NCBI GenBank assembly: GCA_022567365.1
Contig: JADFHG010000037.1
Coordinates: 1-12,421 of the forward strand
Reading direction: 5' to 3'
Source of the DNA: Planctomycetota bacterium
GTDB taxonomy: Bacteria > Planctomycetota > Phycisphaerae > UBA1845
DNA length: 12,421 nucleotides
Below are positions 7,081 through 12,421 of this stretch, one piece after another; position 1 is the first letter of the stretch; each line of letters opens with the position of its first letter. Under the pieces are notes generated by a model that worked only from the letters and a program-made list of their open reading frames with translations, was not told where the DNA came from and searched no databases. The position numbers and the translations under genes are program-made.

Positions 7081-8139
7081 TCAAAACCGACCTCGCCGGC
7101 GCTCTTTTCCGGGGAGGATCTCCAGGCAGGTTGTCCAGTGCCCTGACAGAATCGTATCCGCGAATTCACTTGGAAGCCCTTCGCTTCGCATCTCGGCCGC
7201 CAGGCGTTCGTGGTCGTACGACACAGGGACGAATTCGACGTGAATGCCTTTGGCCGGTTGGCTCACCGCGTACTTGTCGGTGCCATGCTTTAACACTTCA
7301 TGTGAACCGCGCTCGGTCGGCTGCGGCACATCATTGGCATTGTTTGCGAACGATGTCGCGCTTTGCCGTTTCGCTGATTCCGTCGCTAGGTGTTTATATT
7401 CGTTGGTAGTTCGATGCGATGGTGCTTCCAGAATGGCATACCATACGTTGGTTCGCCCGTCGTTCTCCGGTCGCCCCAGAACACCCACGTTGACGAACAG
7501 GCGGTCATCGTCGAGATCTCGCCGCCATTTAATGCCCGTATGTGTTGCGAGGATGACGTCGGCGTCGTGATCGCGGCAGAGCCTCTCCAGGAACTGAGTT
7601 GACGTCGTGCTCTCCCACAAAAACTCATTCGTCTTTCTCGGGCTGCCGTGACACAGGAGCACGCGCGACTCCCCGATCTTCATGCGAAGCTCGGTCGGCA
7701 GTCCGGCCAACCAAGGTCGCCACCGCTCGTTGGTTTGTTGATATGTGTAGCGATAGCTGACGGCTGCGAAGTGGTTGTCCCGAGGATCGGTGTAGCCGCA
7801 CTGACAGTCCGGCAGCCCGCGGCCTATGGAATCGTCGTAGTTGCCCCGCACGACTTGGACGTCGTTGTCGATGAGAATCGGAAACACGCGGTCGGGATGC
7901 GGCCCGAACGCACCCAGGTCTCCGAGGCAATAAATGGCTTCCACGTTTCTGCGTCGCGCGTCCTTGATCGCTTCTTCCAGCGCGAGGTAGTTGCTGTACA
8001 CGCCGCCGAGGACCGCGACGCGCCGGTGGCTCGGCGCCGCGCGTGTGGCCGATGGCGACTCGGTCGTCTTGAATTGAAGGGCATCGGACACGGTTATGAA
8101 CTCACGTGGTGATGCAGTCTGTCTGCCAGTTGGTGGCAC
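7081..8139 (-). CDS. Metallophosphoesterase-fold protein with an altered metal site
   Basis: Calcineurin-like phosphoesterase fold, 352 residues from GTG 8139 (GTG 8091 is an alternative; the domain starts near residue 40). Motifs: GGVYSN (45-50) in place of the usual D-x-H-[GS]-N, GDLGAFG (73-79), GNYDD (99-103), CHGSP (163-167) and ATHTG (198-202) in place of GHTH. The ligands special to metal 1 (Asp and His of motif I, last His of GHxH) are G46, Y48 and G202, while the metal-2 ligands D74, N100, H164 and H200 all remain. Residues 245-297 are a polar, low-complexity insert before the C-terminal part, which ends HWTTCLEILPGKERRRGRF. It is the last gene of the FAD/radical SAM group, 228 nt downstream of the radical SAM gene. 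The substrate is unknown; it may be a one-metal enzyme or a binding protein. Confidence 0.8.
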   Translation of the reverse strand: MPPTGRQTASPREFITVSDALQFKTTESPSATRAAPSHRRVAVLGGVYSNYLALEEAIKDARRRNVEAIYCLGDLGAFGPHPDRVFPILIDNDVQVVRGNYDDSIGRGLPDCQCGYTDPRDNHFAAVSYRYTYQQTNERWRPWLAGLPTELRMKIGESRVLLCHGSPRKTNEFLWESTTSTQFLERLCRDHDADVILATHTGIKWRRDLDDDRLFVNVGVLGRPENDGRTNVWYAILEAPSHRTTNEYKHLATESAKRQSATSFANNANDVPQPTERGSHEVLKHGTDKYAVSQPAKGIHVEFVPVSYDHERLAAEMRSEGLPSEFADTILSGHWTTCLEILPGKERRRGRF

Positions 8140-8367
8140 GGTCTACAATAGGTCCGCCAGGGTTTATCGATGCCGTACGGCCGCCACGGGGGGCGGCCGC
8201 TACATTCCCTCTTGACAGTCACAAGCCCCATCGTCGGTCGCAGTGTTCGGGGTTGGTTCCCGCTGCATTTTTCGTCGCCGGTCGCTGCGTTTCTGCCGGC
8301 GGCCGATAGGTTCTTGCCGGCGGTCGGGTCCGTCTTGGGATGGGTCAGTACCATCTCATCATACCCG
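8140..8367. other. Intergenic gap inside the FAD/radical SAM/phosphoesterase group
   Basis: The 228 bases hold one REP-like hairpin (8174-8203) and a short imperfect repeat, TTCTGCCGGCGGCCG at 8291-8305 and TTCTTGCCGGCGGTCG at 8311-8326. A minus-strand frame from an ATG near 8352 to 8094 stays open (about 85 residues, with CRPCHQL near its end), but it runs through the REP hairpin and has no clear ribosome site, so I do not call a gene. Confidence 0.5.
8174..8203. repeat. REP-like hairpin, stand-alone copy
   Basis: CGGCCGCC (8178-8185) and GGCGGCCG (8192-8199) form a perfect 8-bp stem around ACGGGG, extended by GTA/TAC with one bulge. It matches 2310-2337 at 27 of 28 bases. No MITE-like ends were seen around this copy, so the hairpin exists on its own. 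It sits between the radical SAM and metallophosphoesterase genes and could affect mRNA stability there. Confidence 0.75.
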
Positions 8368-9339
8368 TCAGGCGTCCGTGCTGGCGGTAGCGGCGGACGC
8401 GACGTTGGAACAGATCGCGCCGTACTGCCAACACGTATAACACGCCGCGTGTCGTAGGGGATACGCGCGGAGCGCATCGGCGAGTGAATCCCCCATTTTC
8501 GCGTCGGGCGAATCGAGCAGGATCGGACAGACCCACACACCCTGGTCGGTGACCAACCGGGCCGCGCTGCACACCAACCTCGATTGATCGTACTCCCGCA
8601 TCATGGTATGGGTGACGAAGTCACCGGCCCCATACCCGCCCGAACGATTAACCTCGGCGCCGAGCTTGAGGAGCGGCAGGATCTTGAGACGGGGTCTTTG
8701 GTATCCGTTTTCGCGAAGGAGTTTGACGAAAGCCGCGAGTACGTCGTCATCGGGGCCGTCCCACGTGCGGGCGATCGTGAGTATGGGCAGGAAACCCCTA
8801 GCGGCGAGCTTGCGCACGCCGTCCATCGCACGATCAAACGTGCCCTCTCCGCGGATCGGGTCGTTCATCTCTGCGGAGTAGCCGTCGAGGCTGACTCTAA
8901 GCTCGAGCGAGTAGATCGAGGCGTTATCGATGAATTGCAAACGATCGAGGATTGCGTCGCGAAAGAGGGTGGCGTTGGTGAGCACGGTCGCCGGTCCGAA
9001 TTCGAGCGTCCGTTCGAGGATGTCGCACATCTCGGGATTGGCGAAAGGCTCGCCGCCGGTGAAGTAATATTCCTTGACGCCCAGCGCCCGCGATTCCTCC
9101 AGATATCCAACGCAGGTATCGAGCGAGAGAAACCGAAACTTGTCGTTTTCCGGTGAGCAACTGATGAAACAATGGTGACACCGCAGGTTGCAAATCGTCC
9201 CGCCCACCTGGAACCACAGCGTGTCCAACGCCGCCAGCGCCACGCGCGGGGCGTTTGTCTGGAGCACCTCCAACGACACCGGGTTGCCGCACGAATTGGA
9301 GCGATCGGACGTCGGCACGGCTACACGCGCTCCGCACAT
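8368..9339 (-). CDS. Radical SAM protein with SPASM/twitch-like C-terminus
   Basis: Radical S-adenosylmethionine enzyme, 323 residues from the ATG at 9339. The 4Fe-4S signature is CNLRCHHC (C50, C54, C57), preceded by LDTLWFQVGGTI and followed by the GGE motif TGGEPF (94-99) and RVSLDG (148-153). The C-terminus has C257 and C271 (C-x13-C), then CYTC at 300-303 and C310, a pattern typical of SPASM or twitch domains that hold an auxiliary cluster. Such enzymes modify peptides or small molecules by radical chemistry. The ATG start overlaps the FAD gene by 19 nt; a GTG at 9318, two bases after the FAD stop and with GGAG upstream, is an equal candidate. The open frame to 9495 lies within the FAD gene and was rejected. 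Substrate not recognised. Confidence 0.87.
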   Translation of the reverse strand: MCGARVAVPTSDRSNSCGNPVSLEVLQTNAPRVALAALDTLWFQVGGTICNLRCHHCFISCSPENDKFRFLSLDTCVGYLEESRALGVKEYYFTGGEPFANPEMCDILERTLEFGPATVLTNATLFRDAILDRLQFIDNASIYSLELRVSLDGYSAEMNDPIRGEGTFDRAMDGVRKLAARGFLPILTIARTWDGPDDDVLAAFVKLLRENGYQRPRLKILPLLKLGAEVNRSGGYGAGDFVTHTMMREYDQSRLVCSAARLVTDQGVWVCPILLDSPDAKMGDSLADALRAYPLRHAACYTCWQYGAICSNVASAATASTDA

Positions 9340-10580
9340 CGCGCGGCCAGCCGCGTGAAGACCTTGTCGACCTGAGCGATCCCGGTGGCGAGCAGAAACG
9401 TGGCATCTCGTCCGAAACTCTTCGCGCCGAGGATGAAAAAGTTCGGCTCGGGCGTGACCAGCGTTTCCTCGGGTGTGGGTTTGCGCTCGAGGCAATCATG
9501 CACGTCCTGCTTCCTCAGCGTCGCGGCAAGCTTCATCGGTGCCATCGTCGCGTAGCATTCATGCACGTGAAGCTCGCGATAGAGCGACCGGTCCGGGTGA
9601 TAACCGACATTGGCAAGCACGCGATGCACTTCGAATAGCTGATGGTTGCAGTGTACGTCGGCCGCGTGCACGACCACCGTGTTGTGTGCGTGCGTCTCGA
9701 TTTTCTCGACGGTGACGGACGGGATGTGCTTGATCCGCGGGTGTGACGCAAGGGCGATCGCGTTCGCTCGTCGGGCGAGTTGGCCGCGGGCAAAGAGGCT
9801 GTCGCGCGGAATCTCGCGGATCGGCGGGTTGCGATCACCCGCGGTCATCCATACGACCCGCGTGCGCGTGTCTGAGTGGACGAGTTTTTCGAGCTCGACG
9901 ATGGACGTGGCCGCGGTGTAGCCCGCGCCCACGAGTACGATGTGCTTACCCGAGAAATCCGCTTTGCGGGCTGCGTTGATGTCCTCGAGGTGGTAGTCGA
10001 TGAACGCGGCGGCGGACCGTTCGCCGACGGCGGGTATGCCACCGTTGCCCACCCAATTGTGATTGCCGTACGTCCCGGATGCGTCGATGACGACGTCCGC
10101 TTGGGCAATGCGCTCAGCGCCGTCGGCGGTCTGAATGAGAAGGCGAAACGACCGCCCGCCGCGCCGCTCGTCGCCGAGGTATTGCGACTTGAGCAGGCCC
10201 CATCGCCCGATGGAAACGACGCGATGCCCGGTGTGGACGTGGTCCTCGAGCGCGGAACTCTCCGCCAGCGGCGCGAGGTAGGCCCGCACATGATCGCGAC
10301 CGCTGAGCATCGCGTCCGCCAAGGGTGGAGCGTAGTCGGGGTTGTCCCGCCGGATCGTCTCGATACCGAGATCGCTGTGATTCATCGAGAAGGGCGTGAA
10401 CAGGACGACGTGCCCCCATTGCCGCACGTGCGTCGCGATTTCGCCCGCCTCGTAAACGTCAAAGGGCCATTCGAGCGCCGCAGCGCGAGCCGCGGCCTCC
10501 AGACCTATCGGGCCGCCGCCGATGATCGCCACCCTGGGGCCACCATTGGGCGGCGCTGCGCTGATATCATGTTCCGCCAT
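9321..10580 (-). CDS. FAD-dependent, NAD(P)-binding oxidoreductase (flavin monooxygenase-like)
   Basis: Two-dinucleotide-binding flavoprotein of 419 residues. The FAD site is VAIIGGGPIGLEAAARA (17-33), ending in the acidic E44 after the second strand. The second Rossmann site is HIVLVGAGYTAATSIVEL (213-230) for NAD(P)H. DASGTYG (166-172) is the usual ATG-like motif, and FILGAKSFGRDATFLLATG (382-400) is the C-terminal FAD-contact region. Arrangement resembles flavin-containing monooxygenases and thioredoxin-reductase-like enzymes, but no CxxC redox pair or clear FMO fingerprint is seen. It is probably cytoplasmic. ATG 10580 is preferred to TTG 10592 because the latter falls in a likely -10 box. 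It is the first gene of the three-gene group and overlaps or abuts the radical SAM gene, so the two are probably co-translated. Substrate unknown. Confidence 0.87.
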   Translation of the reverse strand: MAEHDISAAPPNGGPRVAIIGGGPIGLEAAARAAALEWPFDVYEAGEIATHVRQWGHVVLFTPFSMNHSDLGIETIRRDNPDYAPPLADAMLSGRDHVRAYLAPLAESSALEDHVHTGHRVVSIGRWGLLKSQYLGDERRGGRSFRLLIQTADGAERIAQADVVIDASGTYGNHNWVGNGGIPAVGERSAAAFIDYHLEDINAARKADFSGKHIVLVGAGYTAATSIVELEKLVHSDTRTRVVWMTAGDRNPPIREIPRDSLFARGQLARRANAIALASHPRIKHIPSVTVEKIETHAHNTVVVHAADVHCNHQLFEVHRVLANVGYHPDRSLYRELHVHECYATMAPMKLAATLRKQDVHDCLERKPTPEETLVTPEPNFFILGAKSFGRDATFLLATGIAQVDKVFTRLAARCAERV

Positions 10581-10591
10581 ATCGTCGATCA

Positions 10592-10620
10592 ATGTTAGTT
10601 TTCAAGGTGGCGAACGGCAA
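10592..10620 (-). promoter_or_regulatory. Candidate promoter for the FAD/radical SAM group
   Basis: On the minus strand TTGCCG (10620-10615), a 17-bp spacer and TAACAT (10597-10592) match sigma70 boxes at four of six bases each. Transcription would start about five bases before the ATG at 10580, where no ribosome site is visible, so the mRNA would be nearly leaderless. Confidence 0.4.
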
Positions 10621-10797
10621 CATCCATTCCGGACGTCGATCGCGGTTGCGCCGAAACCGGTGGCGCGCGCAGGTGTCCGCCTCTTTCGACGGGCTGATCG
10701 GTGCTATGTTCGACGGTGTCCCCCGGCAGGCGATTGCCGCGTGCGATATTCCTCGCGCCCCTCTCATTCGACGCACAGGAACCTGCACGCTCGCGCG

Positions 10798-11283
10798 CTA
10801 CTCCACGACCACCCACTTGCCGTAATCGTCGAGCGCAAAGCGGATGATCGGGTGTTCGCGGCGCCCAAGGCCCGTGTTGCTGCCGTTGATCCCCAGTATG
10901 ACTCGACGTGTCCAGTCAATCTCGATCTTGCTCGTGTCGATCGAAAACCGCTCGACGTCGCGCGTATGGATCTCGATCTTGTTGCTCGACTTATGAAAAG
11001 TGCCCGTGACCGAGCCGCCGTCCGCGTCGCCGCGAACCTTCTCCGCGTAGACCCATCGCGTCGGGTCCGGGAGGTCGACATCCAACACAAACTGTGGAGG
11101 TTTCGGGGTGGCCCCGCCGTCGGTTTCCGCGCGACTTGCCGGAGGGGCGGCCCGCGCAGACTCGACCGGCGGCGCATTGTCGCCGGGTTGCGGCGCCCGC
11201 TGAGAATCGTTGCAACCACCCAACCACGGCAGGGCGGCAAACACCCCAATTAGCAGCAGAAGCATGACCGGTACTTGGAACAC
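10798..11283 (-). CDS. Lipoprotein of unknown function
   Basis: From a GTG at 11283 the product is 161 residues with a hydrophobic signal (VMLLLLIGVFAALPW) ending in lipobox LGGC, then a Pro/Ala-rich linker and a folded, beta-rich part from about residue 80. The segment NKIEIHTRDVERFSID followed by VILGINGSN loosely resembles the C-terminal beta domain of some secreted planctomycete hydrolases (N-x-I-x-I-x-T-x-DV-x-R), but I do not recognise a family. GTG 11283 has GGGAG five bases upstream. An ATG at 11400 with GGAG six bases upstream is also plausible and would add 39 mostly basic residues, an unusually long N-region. It is likely anchored to the outer or inner membrane. It is divergent from hslV, and 217 nt separate it from the FAD gene, so it may be transcribed alone. 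Confidence 0.68.
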   Translation of the reverse strand: MFQVPVMLLLLIGVFAALPWLGGCNDSQRAPQPGDNAPPVESARAAPPASRAETDGGATPKPPQFVLDVDLPDPTRWVYAEKVRGDADGGSVTGTFHKSSNKIEIHTRDVERFSIDTSKIEIDWTRRVILGINGSNTGLGRREHPIIRFALDDYGKWVVVE

Positions 11284-11533
11284 CAAGTCTCCCGGACCGG
11301 CCGGTAGGCTGGTTCCGCCCATGGCCCGATGGATGGTTCGCCGCGCGATGATCGAGTGGGCCGAGACCGGCACGGGCCTTGCAGGCGTTCTTCTTTGCAT
11401 GGCTGTCTCCACCTGCGTCGTTTGGCGTTCGCGGCGATCGGCCCCAGCCGTCGCGGCGTTGTCTTTGTCATTCGCGGTTGCACGAGGGACCGCGATATTG
11501 TACCGTCCTGAGGAAACCCAGGATGCACACACG
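11284..11533. other. Divergent intergenic region between the lipoprotein gene and hslV
   Basis: This 250-base stretch should hold two outward promoters. A weak match toward hslV is TTGCAC (11478-11483), 17 bp, TACCGT (11501-11506), 28 bases before the GTG at 11534. If the lipoprotein really starts at 11400, about half of this region is coding. No operator-like palindrome stood out. Confidence 0.35.
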
Positions 11534-12088
11534 GTGAGCCTAGAATACTCGAAACCGATCGTTCGATCGACCACGATTCTCTCCGTACGGCGCGACGAAC
11601 ACGTCGCCATCGGCAGCGACGGACAGGTATCCTTGGGCGCGACGATCGTCAAACACGACGCGAGTAAGATTCGGACATTGGCCAACGGTTCGGTCCTGTG
11701 CGGCTTCGCGGGCTCGGCGGCCGACGCCTTCGCGCTGCTCGAACGGTTCGAGGCCAAGCTCGAAGAGCACAAGACGCACGTCCGCCGGGCCGCGATCGAT
11801 CTGGCCAAGGAATGGCGCATGGACCGGGTCCTGCGCAAGCTCGAGTCGCTTCTCATCGTGGCTTCGAGGGAGGCGACGTTGATGATTAGCGGATCGGGCG
11901 ATGTGATCGAACCGACGAACGGTGTGGTCGGTATCGGTTCGGGAGGGATGTACGCGGTGGCGGCGGCCCGCGCGCTGCTCGAGCATACCGATTTGCCGGC
12001 CGAGACCATCGTCGAGCGCGCGCTCGAGATCACCGCCGATATTTGCGTATATACCAATCGAGAGTTGACCATCAAGACACTAACCTGA
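11534..12088 (+). CDS. hslV: ATP-dependent protease proteolytic subunit HslV
   Basis: Threonine protease that forms the double hexamer core of HslUV; HslU unfolds substrates and feeds them in. From GTG 11534 the product is 184 residues. The mature enzyme should begin at the Thr of TTILSVRRDEHVAIGSDGQ (T13), matching TTIVSVRRNGHVVIAGDGQ in E. coli. The lysine-bearing VKHDASKIRTL, GFAGSAADAF, AKEWRMDRVLRKLE, IGSGGMYAVAAARALL and DICVYTN blocks are all conserved. E. coli loses only its Met, but here no start codon lies next to the Thr, so a propeptide of 12 residues (or 24 from a TTG at 11498) is expected. AGGA lies about ten bases before the GTG. The open frame to 11210 overlaps the lipoprotein gene and lacks homology. 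hslU follows. Confidence 0.93.
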   Translation: MSLEYSKPIVRSTTILSVRRDEHVAIGSDGQVSLGATIVKHDASKIRTLANGSVLCGFAGSAADAFALLERFEAKLEEHKTHVRRAAIDLAKEWRMDRVLRKLESLLIVASREATLMISGSGDVIEPTNGVVGIGSGGMYAVAAARALLEHTDLPAETIVERALEITADICVYTNRELTIKTLT

Positions 12089-12344
12089 TGCCGAGCCTTA
12101 TGAATGCAACGCCCGTGTCGCTCTCGCCGAGCCGCGAGCCTCGAGCCCGCGCGATACCGCGCCCGTTCGGACAATCGGCTGGGGCAATCGGCGAACGCCA
12201 TCTCGCGCCGCCGACTCGATCAAACGTGCGATTGGTTTGTTTGAGGTTTACAGAGTCGTGTACCCTGTGTTGCAGCGCCACCGTTGCTCGACCGACGCCA
12301 ACAGCGGCTTGAGGAGAAACGCAATCGCCCCGCCTGATACGAAG
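12089..12344. other. hslV-hslU spacer
   Basis: The 256 bases between the hslV stop and the first hslU ATG are longer than in typical hslVU operons. I see no gene, no clear hairpin terminator and no strong promoter. It may hold a separate hslU promoter or a small unrecognised element. Confidence 0.4.
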
Positions 12345-12421
12345 ATGGCAACTATTGTCCAATCCAAACCCGTTCAATCGAGTTCGACCATGCAATCGCT
12401 GACTCCAAAGGCCATCGTCGC
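12345..12421 (+). CDS. hslU: ATP-dependent protease ATPase subunit HslU, 5' end only
   Basis: The frame from ATG 12345 reads MATIVQSKPVQSSSTMQSL and then TPKAIVA at the window edge. The last part matches the HslU N-terminus (LTPREIVAELDKYIVGQ type). Position directly after hslV supports it. ATG 12390 (MQSLTPK) is an equal start; neither has a strong ribosome site, and a GAGGAG at 12311-12316 is too far away. HslU is the AAA+ unfoldase of the protease. The ATPase motifs lie beyond the window, so they cannot be checked. Confidence 0.8.
   Translation, partial: MATIVQSKPVQSSSTMQSLTPKAIV

Noticed and set aside
6234..7409. Plus-strand frame of 391 residues spanning kdsB, the gap and the phosphoesterase gene
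   Set aside because: It runs antisense to two well-supported genes and is arginine-rich with no recognisable domain.
8094..8352. Minus-strand small frame of about 85 residues with a CRPCHQL segment between the radical SAM and phosphoesterase genes
   Set aside because: It crosses the REP-like hairpin, lacks a clear ribosome site and overlaps the probable start of the phosphoesterase. Conservation in relatives would reopen it.
11286..12201. Long upstream extension of the lipoprotein frame antisense to hslV
   Set aside because: It is antisense to a fully conserved hslV, and the signal peptide and lipobox show that the real N-terminus is at 11283 or at most 11400.
1..12421. CRISPR array, tRNA or rRNA genes
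   Set aside because: No regularly spaced repeats beyond a two-unit 13-mer, no tRNA cloverleaf and no rRNA core sequences were seen by eye.

Overview
The window looks like chromosomal DNA from a high-GC, Gram-negative bacterium, and I favour a planctomycete (Phycisphaerae-like). Reasons: KDO activation (kdsB) implies lipopolysaccharide. CTP synthase has an unusual signature, LEGYFNRDSGT, where most bacteria have KLDPYINVDPGT. Short GC-rich REP-like hairpins containing CCGCCCCCCGTGG occur between genes. GTG and TTG starts are common. The taxonomic call is inference from these traits; no rRNA gene is present.

Layout. 1-798: no convincing gene. 799-2114 (+): a GH130-type glycoside phosphorylase/hydrolase and a small PilZ-like protein, joined by an ATGA overlap. 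2115-2607: non-coding, with a 142-bp MITE-like element carrying two nested REP-like hairpins, followed by a second cluster of strong inverted repeats. 2608-3030 (+): a small secreted LPP20-like protein whose 3' end overlaps the convergent operon. 6797-3014 (-): kdsB, pyrG and an orphan D12-class DNA adenine methylase, behind a good sigma70-type promoter (TTGACA, 17 bp, TAGATT). 10580-7081 (-): a three-gene group of FAD oxidoreductase, radical SAM/SPASM-like enzyme and an altered metallophosphoesterase. 11283-10798 (-): a lipoprotein. 11534-12421 (+): hslV and the first codons of hslU.

How the genes work together. PyrG makes the CTP that KdsB uses to activate KDO, so their pairing is a supply line into lipopolysaccharide. 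The methylase is probably co-transcribed with them, and no restriction enzyme lies beside it. HslV and HslU form the two-part ATP-dependent protease. The FAD/radical SAM/metallophosphoesterase group is the best candidate here for an undescribed system. I cannot assign it to a known pathway. Its phosphoesterase has lost all the ligands special to one metal site and kept those of the other, and its radical SAM enzyme has the extra cysteines of an auxiliary iron-sulphur cluster. Together this suggests a small-molecule or peptide-modification pathway.
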